Assembly: GCA_013368325.1 (NCBI GenBank)
Contig: JAACJK010000111.1
Span: forward strand, 124,001 to 188,000
Length of the DNA stretch: 64,000 bases
Origin: Ephemerocybe angulata
Lineage: Eukaryota; Basidiomycota; Agaricomycetes; Agaricales; Psathyrellaceae
Direction of reading: 5' to 3'
In this document: positions 31,854 through 42,629 of the stretch, in pieces
How positions within the stretch are numbered: position 1 is the first letter of the stretch
Layout of the letters: every line of letters begins with the position of its first letter
The notes under the pieces: generated by a model
The model's database searches: none
Seen by the model: only the letters and a program-made list of their open reading frames with translations
What the model was told of the DNA's origin: nothing
Made by a program: the position numbers and the translations under genes

Positions 31854-33602
31854 ATGCGCAAGGTCTTCCGTGGGTTCAAGCAGGACTTCCTACACCGTCC
31901 GAAGCCGGAATCTGACACCAGGACTGAATCGAGTTCTGCAACTCCACCCACCCCTTTCGCAACCACACCTCCTGCTCGCGACGACTGGATACAGTATCGC
32001 AAGCATCGTGGCGTCAACCTCGGTACGTCTTTCCTTTCTGACTTCGTCTATCCGTCATTTAACCCGCTCATTCCAGGCTCCTGGTTCGTCCTCGAAAGGT
32101 GGATCACCGAAACACCCTTTCGTCAAGCCGCACAGCCAGCATCCAGCGACCTAGACATCGCGAAAGGTTCGAACGCAAAGGCCATTCTAGAGAAGCATTG
32201 GGATACTTGGGTTACGACGAAGGAGTGGAACTGGCTGGCCAGCGTCGGAATCAACAGCGTCAGAATACCCGTATGTTTTCTCATATTCGTTGGCGACCGT
32301 TACTGAACAATTGTATCGTAGATCGGGTACTATCACCTCTGCGGTGCGGATAGGTCTATCCTAGATGGAACCGACTTCTATCCGTACTACGACGTCTACC
32401 AGGGCGCGTGGAAGCGGATAACCGACGCGATTATCGCTGCGAACCAGAGAGGCATGACGGTGCTCATCGACCTTCACGCCGCCCCAGGGAAGCAGAACGC
32501 CGACTCGCACTCCGGCACCTCCAACCCCGCCAACTTCTTCAACGACCCGCACAATTTACGTCGCGGCCTCTACGCCATCTCCTCTCTTACCCGCCTGCTC
32601 TCGACGTTCTGCGTGTCCCAGAACCCCCCGCTCAACAACATCATCGGCATCGAGCTCCTGAACGAGCCGGCGCCCCCAGACGACGCCGTTCTGCGACAGT
32701 GGTATCTCGACGCCGTCGCAGAAGTACGAAAGGCTTGGGTCGGTGTACGCGCTCCCGCCATCTACCTAGGGGAATGCTGGCGCACCGAGAGCTACACCGA
32801 GTGGGCAACGGCCGAGTACGGTCGTTTGGCGCCGAACTCAAATTGGGGCGGGCTCGTCGTCCTCGACCACCATCTCTACAGGTGCTTTACGCCGGGAGAT
32901 ACACAGACGTCCGTCCAGGACCATACTCGGGCGCTTCTTGACGAGTCGTCTGGGATACAGAAGACGTTCCAGCAGACGTCTGAATCTCTCGGGCGAGCGG
33001 GAGGCGGGATAGTCGTCGCGGAATGGAGCTGCGGGCTTGCACCGACATCGCTGAGGACGCACCAACCGCAGGAGCGACGCGACTTTGTCGATGCCCAGTT
33101 GGCGGTGTACGAGAAGTGGTGCGGTGGGTGGTGGTGGTGGATGCTTAAGAAGGAGGAATCGGTGTATGGGAAGGATGTAGGCTGGGGGTTCAAGGATGCG
33201 GTGGAAGGAGGTGTGTTCCCGTCGAGTGTGGGGCTACGAAGGAGGAGGGGTGTCGATAGGAGCCAGAGGGAGAGAGAGAGGAGGAGCAGGGTCTTGGAGA
33301 CTGAGCGGAAGAAAGCTTACGACCAGCATCGCGAGTATTGGTCGAGGATTCCCGGGTCTTACCACCTGGTAGTGTCCCAATGGTGCAACAATAAAGGCTG
33401 CCCACCGTCTACCCCTGGGTGCACTATTGCCATTAAGGGTCCGGGATACACCCATGGTGCACCACCCATGTCAACCCTGGTGCACCACTGTGACGGGGAG
33501 ATCAGGCTCTGCGTCATCGCCATGGCACGTGAAATCCAGCTCCAGGGGCATTTTGGGATCGATGACCGACGGCGCATGCGCCATCACAGCCCGCCTCTCT
33601 GA
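31854..33602 (+). CDS. GH5 subfamily 9 exo-beta-1,3-glucanase-like protein
   Basis: Exons 31854-32022, 32077-32270 and 32322-33602; 547 residues. RGVNLGSWFVLERWI spans the first junction and is the subfamily signature. The acid/base Glu is in LLNEPAP (Glu236) and the nucleophile in VVAEWSCGL (Glu355). WVTTKEWNWLASVGINSVRIP and LIDLHAAPGKQN are typical. No signal peptide: the N-terminus is basic and Ser/Pro-rich, as in intracellular basidiomycete members. Such enzymes trim beta-1,3-glucan of the fungus's own wall or reserves. After YWSRIPG (about 33355) the expected EHWRF...GW end is missing, and about 80 unrelated residues follow with GGTGCACCAC repeats in the DNA, so the C-terminus may have been replaced by an insertion; a last intron is another option. 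Confidence 0.82.
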
Positions 33603-33609
33603 CCCAAAA

Positions 33610-35156
33610 GGGCCACTTCTTACTAGCTGCTTGATGTGGCAAATAGCTCCTGTCCCTGGCTCTTCTAATGGGATAGCCGAGAAGATTGCCAGCCCCGATA
33701 TGTTTCGCAGATGGATGGATCGGGTCCGGCGAAACCCGGGCGCCCTGACGCTCGTTTCCCTCAGGCGCTCCCCAGCGCTCGCTCGCGTCTGTGCGCTGCT
33801 GGGCCCCTCGGGGCCTCAGTGATAGCTGCCAATCCTACAGGTTATTCTCACATGTCTATCACACGCGTACGGAGGCTTTAATCAGTATGTTATGCTTCAC
33901 GATGTAGGTCGGCGCCCGGGATAGATACACCATTACGCTTGACGATGCACCAGATGAATTCACGATCTCCAGGGCCAGAATAAATGTTGTACTGTGTACA
34001 GGGTAATAAATAGCAGGAATTGCAGCCCAGGAATAAGCCCAGCCACTCTGTGCATGACATAGCGATAGACTACGACCCATGATAGGGCGGACGCCCATGC
34101 CCAGGGTGCCAAAAGGATGTGCATCCCAGGGGACCCTAAAGCTAGACATGTACACGCACTCACAGCCTCTACTCGCCTCCTGCTTTCCAATAGTGTGATA
34201 CACCCGAATGCACCTGCATCCGCACGTGTACGCAGTCACTGCCTCAGTTCGCCTCCCGCCTGCGAATAGCGCGTTGCACTCAAATGCACCTCCAATCCGC
34301 GGTACTCGGGAGATGGAATGCTGCCTGCGCCACTATTCAGCCCTGGGACACGTTGCCTGTACCTCAAAACGGCCGGGCTCGATTGTCGTCTCCTACATGC
34401 GCGCCTGGTTCAAGCATGTTAAGACGGGCGCTTAACAATCTCCAGCGTTCGACGTCCAGACACGCGCATATTGCCGTAGCATTCCCTGGTGCCTGGTTCA
34501 GTATTTATACACGTATATATTGCCATGGCACCTGTTCGGCTTTCACTGGCCAATGATGCAATGCACCAGACCCGTGCACCCAAGCCCGCTAGCGAATAGC
34601 CATTAGCGAATAGCGCGATGCACCTCGCCCATGCACCCGAACCCACGGTAGCCGGAGTTGTACCGTAATGCTGCTGCGTCGATATATGCAGCCCCAGCTA
34701 TCGCATAGCGATGGCACGGCACTCCAAACTTCGGCGTCTATCACCTAGGCGCTTATGTCGATTGTGCGACGCACGCTCATGCATCAAACGCCTTAGCATT
34801 CTATTAGCAAATATTGCGATGCACCTTTCTCATGCACCCGCCCCCGGTAGCCGGGCCGTTGTATTATCTGTGATCGCGTACACCTTGGGCGCCCAATCGA
34901 CCTCCAGCAATTAAACCAGGCGGCATCCTCCCATACCACCGAGCTTCTGGGCCCATGCGTACTTGTAGCATACCGGGGTGGCTTCCTTTCTTCCGCGTAG
35001 TAGCCCAGAATACGGGCTCGGGTTTACGGGAGGATCCCCCTTGGGGAACGGGCGCTTAACTCCACAGTACAAGAAATCTCTTCGAAAGGTCTAAGCGGAC
35101 AACGACCCACTTCATGCGCGTGTAAATATAAAGATACTTTAGACGCACCATCAAGA
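33610..35156. other. Noncoding, degenerate repeats
   Basis: No gene is supported. Degenerate repeats of the form GCGATGCACC...CATGCACCC...GGTAGCCGG occur at about 34610-34665 and 34815-34860, with weaker relatives from 34200. GGGCGCTTA occurs at 34428 and 35049 and also at 20584 and 36108. Confidence 0.45.
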
Positions 35157-35277
35157 TACACCCAGATGCACCCAGATGCACCCAAATGCACTCGACGCAC
35201 CCAAATGCACTTGACGCACCCGGATGCACCCAAATGCACCCAAATGCACCCAAATGCACCCAAATGCACCCGAATGG
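35157..35277. repeat. Minisatellite of CACCCAAATG units
   Basis: About ten units of a 10-bp motif, variants being CACCCAGATG, CACTCGACG and CACCCGGATG. The last five units are nearly identical. It lies 100 bp beyond the 3' end of the KDZ gene. Confidence 0.85.
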
Positions 35278-35382
35278 GTATGTATACTCAAACGCTCTCT
35301 GGTAGGCCCAAGCGCAAGCTTGCGCTACCCATTACAATCTAGAACATAGAAAAGTATAATATATTGTATAAATATCCATACG

Positions 35383-38300
35383 TTAACCGATCTCGACATG
35401 CATAGGCGAGCCAGACTCCTCCTCCGCCGCCTCCACCTCCCCGTGCGCCTTTGTCTTCGCCTCTTCCTCCGCGTCCGCCTTTGCCTCTGCTCTCTTCCTC
35501 TCATAGAATAGCCCGGGCTCCTTTATCTCGGCGGCGGCGATGGCAATCTGAGCGTCAACCCCTTTCCACGCGTGTTCAAATCGTCTTCGGAGGGTAAGAC
35601 ATATCGATCCCTGCCTCTTCGCGTATGCCATTAAGCCTTCGTCGTAGTCTTGAGGAACCTGCTGGAATGTTTGCTTAGCGGTGGCGAGGTCATACCATTT
35701 TTTCTCCTTCCACCCGAAAAGCTGAATTGTCCGGTTCATCTCCTCCCTAACGATCTGTATTTCCTCCTTGTATCGACAAGCCCTCGCTCTGGACTTCGCC
35801 CACTCAACCTTCATGGCTTTGAAATTGTGAGCTTCGCGGTGTCATGGATACACGCCGCCGTACGTACCTTCTGCCTCATACTCCGTGTGATTGTCGTGTG
35901 CGGCCGAAGCATGGCGCCAGATCCATGATGATACCCGTCTTGTTGCACCTGTCTTATCGTGGGGGTGCCGTGCGCTTTCTGGTTCGTCTAGACTGTCCAC
36001 GGTCAAGTTCGGAACTTTCCGAACCTGAACCGAACCTGAACCGAACCTGAGGTTCAGGTCCAGGTTCGGAAAAAGTCCAGAATTTGGCCGAACCTGAACT
36101 TTTTTACGGGCGCTTATTGGGCGCTCGGGTCATTGGGCAATCTGACGGGCCCCATTTCTCAGCGTGTATCTATTCGTTTGGCTTCGTTCTTTTTGCGTTC
36201 GAATAGCGTTTTAGATTACGATCCAGAATATATAAAAATCTTCACCTAAAATCCAAAACTGGCCAAGTTAGGAAATTTTGAAAAAGTTCAGGTTCGGGCT
36301 GGTCCCCGAACCGAACCTCAGGTTCAGGTTCAGGTTCAGGCCAAAATAGGCCGAACCTGAACCGAACCGGACCCCGGACAGTCTAGTTCGTCGAGCTCGG
36401 GTCTGACCATCCCTTTGATATCTGCATCCTCAAGAGGAAGGTAGAACTCCTCGAGCCCAACCTTGCCCAACATACGTCCCAGGGAGAGAATGGCAACACG
36501 GGCTGCACGGTACTCTTCCTTCGCCACCGAGATCTGACCTTCGATGGTCCCGAGTAAGTTCAACGCCTTCGTATTGGGGCCTTGTCCGCGAAGCCATCGT
36601 TTCTTCAGATCGTGGACTGTGATCCGCCGTTGAAGACACCGTCGTAGCGAAGTGAGTGCTTCTTGCGCTTGCGCGGCGCGTAGGTCGAATTCGATCTGGG
36701 TCAGTCGCGTGTCCACAGGCGCCTGCCGACCGATCTGGGATGGCAGCCATAGCGCGAGTTCATAGGGGGGTACGGTTTTGGCGCCTGTGGCCTTTTGCCG
36801 GAGAAGGACTGTCGCAGGAACGTATAGTTGGAGAACTTGATACCATGCGTCGATACGGCGAATGAGCGTGTTGGACCTCAGCTGAACGCGAGTGAGTTCT
36901 CGGTCCTTGGAGTGGGTCCACGTGCGTTTCATCTCAACTTTGAGGGCGCGTCTAAAACCCAAAGATGAAGGTAAAAATAGACTGAAGTAGTAGAGACTCA
37001 CTGGTCGGACTCAAGGTCAATTCCTCGTGATATTAACACGCTAGGGGAGACGTCTGGGCTGAGGGATACATCCTTTCCTGCCGCCAATTCTGCCGCTTCC
37101 TCGTCAGCGAGTTGTTTCCTCACGGCGGCTTGCGTCGGGGTAGAGACCGTCATTTCGAACGGGTTTGGTTCGTTAATTGGATCTCGCTCCCAAGCCACCA
37201 TTCTCTCTGTCCACACATCAACCTTGGCACGGTCCAGAGTGTCTTCCAGTTCTTGATGAGCGATGGCGTTCTCCGCCGCCTTCGACAGCGCGTTGTCCAT
37301 CTTCTTCTTGAGTGAGCACCCTTCCAAATGTATGAGTATTACGTGAATACGTCAATAGAAGAGTAACTCACCCAAATCCACGATCTTGCGCCAGTTGTAG
37401 TCGCCAAAGTTATAATCCAGCGTGTCGCGTCGGGACCCTGGACCCATCTCCCGCGTGCTGGGCGCAAGCGGGTTTGCCTCACCCCACCCGCGCTCCGGAG
37501 CCTCACCATCTCCAAGCCCTGCTCCTGGAGTGAACATAAAAGCGAACTTGGTTTGACACGCGGCAATGTGCGCGGGAAGATGGAACTTCGGGACGAGAAA
37601 GCGGGTCTTGGTTTCCTTGGCGAGAAGCGGGGAATTCGTCCCGATCTTTTGGAGGCGTTCGATAAGGTGTTTCGACCACTGACAAGCTATATCATACGAA
37701 ATAAAAAACGTTCTTAACGCACCGAGGGCAAGGATGACGATGCTCCAATGGAGAATATAATCCATGTTGCAGTATCTGATGAGTCTTTCAGAGCCACATA
37801 TAGACCATCGAAATGAATGAACTCACCGCTCTCCTTTCTGTAGATCGCACACAGCCGATGGGCGCTTCATGTTGTGGCGGGCGCACTCCACGGTCGCCAC
37901 TCCCGATGCAGAGTAGCCTTGACCTGGCATAACATCTGCTAAATTGACAGCATCGTGCCGGGAGCAAGTGCTCTTCGGCTCAACCTCGTCCTCATGTTTC
38001 TTCAAGAAGTCCAAGAATTTACCATGCCTCACGAAGTAAGAGAATCCCCTGCTAAGGCCGGGGTCCGCTTTCTCGCTGGAAACATCCTTACGCTTGAGGC
38101 GGAAACATGCGTCAAGGGCGAGGTTCAGAGCGTGAATATGTCTTTTGATGCATCAGAATGAGGACTTTGAAGTGAATAGACCTACGTACCTCGTCTCCTC
38201 AGGCTCGTCCTCCCAGCCTTCTGCCATATTGATGCCAGGGTGCGGGCAAGGAGGGCATAACAACGCACATTCCCCATCATTCGTCTCTGCGGCGCTTCGA

Positions 38301-39542
38301 AGCGGATCGTGTCCATGCTGGTTCCGTTTTAGAAGCTTCAAATGGCGCCACTGGTGAACCATTCGAAGGAAACTCGGGTATCGATCCTGAAAAGAGATCC
38401 CAGTCTGAGATAGCATAGCTAAAGGGAGGAGGACATACCTTGGATGATCCAATCCCAGTGTTGTCCGTAAGCCGCGAAATTGTGTTGTATAGCTCGTAAG
38501 GCGACACCTTGGACTCATACTGGAGGATTTCAAACTGTTCAAGGACACGGAATGTTGCCGCCGACTTCGGGTTGACTGTCGTCGCCGGATAGAGTCGACG
38601 TTCGAGAAGCTGCTCAACCTGGCTTCTAGTAGAGCTTCCACACCCGCAATAGTCGACACCTAACGTGTGAACTCCCTCCATGTCGATGATGACGAAGTCA
38701 TCCCCCCACGCCGTGTCTGGATTCGGGCATACCTCACCCAACCTATGTCCCAATTGAATTCGCACCCCGAGGGACTTCAGAGGTATCCTCGCGAAGAAAT
38801 GGCCATTCCATTTCTACCAAGATCACAAGTGTTAGCATAGGAATAGATTGCTTAAGATCAAGAGACGTACCTGCACTCTATGCAGGGGTAAGTGCCTGTG
38901 AGCAGTCTTGATGCAGTCTCGACACATTAGCCCGGTGTTGTCGCATCCCAAACATCGGTACACCGCTCCCTCCCCCTCGACTAGGCAGCTCTTACACGAA
39001 CTTGGGGGATCTCTACCTCTTCCCTCAAGCGTGATGAGACAACGGAGGTAGAAATCGATATGCTTAACCCATTCGTGCAGGGCTTTGTCCTATCGAGCTA
39101 TCAGTTATGCGACCAGACCTAAAGGCTGCGTGGCACGTACCCCTTGACCAGTAGGCCGTTTCTTTGCTGTTATTGTCTCCTCAGATACCTCAGGATCGTC
39201 TGTAGGCGGGGGAAGATCCCTGTCGAGGAAACTGTCCATGTAAGCCTTATCCCACCCGTTGTACTCAGTCGCGCTAGTCCACGCTGATAGAATCTCTTCT
39301 GTGGTCCGTGAATCGTTTACAGCGACATCAGGTGCGTGCAATCCCGAGCGTGTGGCCTGTGTCTCTACTCTGAACCCGCCAGTAGCAAGTGCCTTGAACT
39401 TCTGCGTCTGAAGGGCTCGGGAGGTCGATCCGGACGAGTTGTCGACGGGGAGGGTTGCAGACACTGTCGATGGTGTATAGACTGACATTTTGATTCTCTT
39501 GGAGGCCTTTCGGGGTACCCCTCCCCCGGTAGACTTGGGCAT
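35383..39542 (-). pseudogene. KDZ-superfamily transposase, interrupted by a small element
   Basis: Ten exon segments: 39542-39141, 39089-38871, 38813-38439, 38386-38190, 38141-37827, 37775-37372, 37320-37002, 36951-36387, 35987-35868, 35816-35383. Exon 2 has a Cys-rich finger (CKSC, CLGC, CRDC, HRHLPLH). Exon 3 is the CxC2 cluster of KDZ proteins: DDFVIIDMEGVHTLGVDYC then CGCGSS and SAATFRVLEQFEILQYESKV. Exon 6 has YDIACQWSKHL, VPKFHLPAHI, GDGEAPERGWGEANPLAPST and GDYNWRKI, the KDZ catalytic signature. C-terminal coiled regions follow. The frame is open throughout except at 35988-36386, where a 399-bp element sits with a 5-bp duplication; discounting it, phases agree and the length is about 1114 residues, normal for the family. 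Terminal repeats of the parent transposon were not found. Confidence 0.88.
35988..36386. mobile_element. 399-bp non-autonomous inverted-repeat element in the KDZ gene
   Basis: Ends CTAGACTGTCC and GGACAGTCTAG are perfect 11-bp inverted repeats, flanked by TTCGT at 35983-35987 and 36387-36391. Both sub-ends carry arrays of the GAACCTGAACC motif in opposing orientation (about 36018-36105 and 36285-36370), so much of the element can fold back. The centre is AT-rich with GGGCGCTTA. No coding capacity: a MITE-like element moved by an unknown transposase. Confidence 0.88.
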
Positions 39543-39646
39543 GATGGGTGTAATAGGTAGAAATAGGTAGCGAGGGAAAACGTGCTCAGGCGGTGATGAT
39601 GCCTGATTCTGATTAGCTACGCTTCCTTTCCAGTACCACCACCACG

Positions 39647-40399
39647 ATGGGTCGACGTGCCAAATACCTCACCCTTTGCGACAGACGGGAAGCGCACAGG
39701 AAGCAAAAACAGGTGCTCAAACTTCGACCAAGGTAAGTCCTAGACCAATTTCTATAGAGGCCTATCCAGGTGTACTGAGAGCACCTCATTTACAGCGCCT
39801 CGCTTGCCCGGAAGGCAGAGAACAGGCGATATTACTTGAAGCACAAGCCCGCCCCCATTCTTCCAAGCGATATCAAACGCCATTCAGTTTCTCCGATCTC
39901 GTGGTCAGCATGGAGCTCCGTGTTCGTACGCTTTTGTCAGGGGGAGGATATGTTGATTGTGGAAGAACTCGAACTCGATACGAGCGACCTCGAAGCGCTT
40001 ATTGGCTTGCCACCGTATCCCGCCCACGTCACACGCCCGGACACCTTCGAAGACATATGGGGGCCAACCGCCGCTGCTCTCCATGGTTATCTCACCTCAA
40101 AGTACACTTCGCACGTTGAGAGGCGGATGATAAATGTCAGGGATGGCTCGGAGACCGATGCGAGGGAGGAATCGTGGTCAGTCTATCGTGCGCTCTTGAA
40201 TGAACGGCAGTTGTGGTTGTCTCGGCTTAGCACAGAGCGTATGCTTGACTACACCCCTACAGACAGGATACTTTATCTCAACTTACTTTGGAATGCCCGC
40301 CTTATCGTTTATGCAGCCGAAGATATAGCATCACTAGCTGAGTCGCGAACTCACCTTCTACGTGCATGGGCCGACAGACTCTGGCACTTATCTCACTAA
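39647..40399 (+). CDS. Companion gene of the KDZ transposase, basic N-terminus
   Basis: Exons 39647-39732 and 39796-40399, phase 2; 229 residues. Begins MGRRAKYLTLCDRREAHRKQ with later ARKAENRRYYLKHKP: a very basic, bZIP-like or nucleic-acid-binding N-terminus. The rest is helical with no known motif. It is divergent from the KDZ gene with only 105 bp between the start codons, implying a shared promoter. I recall MGRRAKYLTL-type genes as multicopy in Agaricomycetes; their link with KDZ elements is my inference from this arrangement. Confidence 0.65.
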
Positions 40400-40476
40400 A
40401 TAATATATTGTCGTTGTCGTGGAGCAGGTTCTAGTCAGGTTGAATGACAATGGTTACATGCAGAATTGGAGAATAA

Positions 40477-40887
40477 TTAAGCAGAGCCATTAGCGCTGGA
40501 TGCATCACCAGCCCCGTTCACCTCCAACCATTGATGGAACACGAAGTCAACACACTTGCCCCACGCTCTCAGCCTCCGAGCCTCTCGGCGAGTATGCTCA
40601 TCCCGTACCAACTTCCAGAGGGAGTTGCAAACCCACTGTGGGTAATTCAGGGAGGACTCTCACTTAGACAACAACGCAGAATAGCTCACCGCTCGCTCTT
40701 GATACAACAGTTGAGTACGACGGCGCTGGGATATTCTGCCAGGGATAGGGGTCCAGCGCTCGAACCAGTAGGTGTAGAAGTCCTCGAGCCACACGTGGTG
40801 TCGATGACAACGTACGGCTTCCTCGAAGTCCTCGCTGTTTTCGGCCAGGATCAGCCTTTGCAGGCTCTCACGTCGCCAACCACCACG
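40477..40887 (-). CDS. Small conserved-type gene beside the KDZ locus, 5' end unresolved
   Basis: Two exons: 40887-40690 and 40635-40477, joined in phase 0 over a 54-nt intron (GTGAGC to CACAG). The first reads RRESLQRLILAENSEDFEEA and LEDFYTYWFERWTPIP, the second WVCNSLWKLVRDEHTRREAR and WGKCVDFVFHQWL. An acceptor (CGTAG) at 40888 shows at least one more upstream exon that I could not place; LSNEERAVFKLSLYLM at about 40950-41010 is a candidate. Tail to tail with the previous gene, 77 bp apart. Family unknown; the charged, Trp-rich helices suggest a globular protein. Confidence 0.5.
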
Positions 40888-40899
40888 CTACGCGAATCC

Positions 40900-41830
40900 A
40901 TCAGCAATACGCCCCGGATCAATGAGGTGTGGGGCAGACCTCCGGCATCAGATACAAGGAAAGTTTAAAGACTGCCCGCTCTTCGTTCGAAAGGTGGGGT
41001 TGGGGAACGCGAACGGTGAGACCTTGTACCGCTGTACGAGCTCAATAATATACTTTATATAATCTCACGCCTCGTGCAGGTTCACAGCCCTATCAAGGTG
41101 ATTTCGCCCTAGCCAAAGCTTACCTCGACAACAGGCGTTGTTCTAACCGAGCAGAATCAGCGGTGCACGCGGAATCTCTCTGACCTAGTCTGGACCTCCG
41201 CTGGTGCGTCTACAATTGGAGCTGACATAGAAGGCATGCGGCTGTGACCAATGCGACGTGGGGCTGCGCGCGCTGGTCCTTAGGCCTGGGGATCGAAGTA
41301 CAGTGCGTGTCCTGTACCCTGCGAGAACAATAGTTTTGCAATTGAACATTGGCGTGGGGGTACAGGGCTATAGAAACAATCATGCTGATCAGGCAAGGGA
41401 AAGGATACCCCACGCGCTCCAAGTGCATGTTCAGACCGTTTGAGCCTAGTGGCTCCTTAATGTATCCTACCTGGGCAATTTACATCGGAGATCGTACCGC
41501 GAAGCCTAACTTGGATACTGCCGTTGCCTCGAAATCACGGATCGGCGCAGCAGAGGACGGATATTGCTCCTTTAAGTCAGCCAGAGTCACCGTTTCTTTG
41601 AGTCCTCGGACCCGGCTGAGAAAACGCGTAGCGCGTGTTGAAAATCACGCCGCCCAAGTCGCGCAATGAACAAGTCGTCAAGATATTGGATGGAGGTGAA
41701 GTAGAATATACAAGGGGGCTATACTACACGTCCAGTCCGACAAGAAGGGTCAATACAGACTATAGCGCGCAAACAGCAACACGCCAGCCATCTAGAGAGT
41801 GGGGGGGAGGAACACAGGACCGAGACTAAA
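40900..41830. other. Mostly unassigned sequence
   Basis: A minus-strand segment near 41500-41620 is open with LSRVRGLKETVTLADLKEQY, protein-like, but I found no start, stop or splice partners. It may belong to an upstream exon of the gene ending at 40477 or to a decayed gene. Confidence 0.3.
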
Positions 41831-41833
41831 GCT

Positions 41834-42371
41834 CTAAGGACGGCGGTTTCGGAGGCCGGGTGCTGTCGCGGTCCTGTGAGACGTTCCGAACACGATAGGG
41901 ATGAGACGGTCGGTGGATATGGTGGTTGGGCGGCTGAGGTAGAGGTTGACGTTGACGATGAAGTAGAGGATGGTGCGCAGCCGCGAATGGAGGAACCGGA
42001 TTTGTTCAATGTGAATGTTCCAACTCACAATCCGCGGCCGACCAACACGCCTCCGACGGAGAGCGACAGTCCTAACGAGATGTACGATGCTCTATAACGA
42101 TAACGTCAGCATACGGCGTAGATGCCAAGTTCAAGACCCACCGAAAGTTGAAGACAACACGCACCTCCCGGTACTCCAGGACGAAGGCCTGAGGATCGGC
42201 GCCGTTGGGAGCCGGGGGCACGCCGTGAATGCGACCCCAGCGTAAAACGAAGCCAGCCCAAAAGACGCCCTCGTCTCCCCGTACGAGCCGCAGCTGGAGG
42301 AGTTGAATTGCCCCAGTGAGCAAGTCACGAATCTGCGCCATCGTCAACAGGCCGCGTCGATTGATCGGCAT
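41834..42371 (-). CDS. Two-exon hypothetical protein with possible membrane segment
   Basis: Coding exons 42371-42165 and 42091-41834, phase 0 (GT at 42164, TGCTGAC branch point, TTATAG acceptor); 154 residues. A leader intron, GTAAGT to CGCAG at about 42472-42402, precedes the ATG. The N-terminus (MPINRRGLLTMAQIRDLLTG) is amphipathic; the second exon begins with a basic stretch (RRRRVGRPR) and has a hydrophobic run LRTILYFIVNVNLYL that could be a single membrane helix. No family recognised. The three coherent splice sites support a real gene. Confidence 0.5.
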
Positions 42372-42599
42372 GTTGTCGGTGATGTGATCTGCGCGACCAC
42401 GTTAGCGCCGGCGGCAGACACGCGAGGGCGGGCGGGCGCGGTGGAGGGGAGGGGCGGCGCGACTTACCTGGTGAAAGGGGCGGTTGGGAATGGCTGGGAC
42501 CGGGAAAGCGGGTAGAAAAGGACTTGAGTCGTTGTGCTGGCCGTAGAATCTTATATAGATGAGCGGAAGAAGTCGCCCTTGTAGCCAGATTCAGATCTG

Positions 42600-42626
42600 T
42601 CCAAATCGGGACGATCCCGATTTGGA
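42600..42626. repeat. 12-bp inverted repeat upstream of the hypothetical gene
   Basis: TCCAAATCGGGA, three bases, then its exact complement; AGATCT is repeated outside both arms. It lies about 230 bp upstream of the ATG at 42371 on the promoter side. Could be a dimer-binding site or chance hairpin. Confidence 0.7.
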
Positions 42627-42629
42627 CTG

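Noticed and set aside
32408..32941. 177-codon Arg-rich plus-strand frame
   Set aside because: Out-of-frame reading of the GH5 exon; the catalytic motifs are in the other frame.
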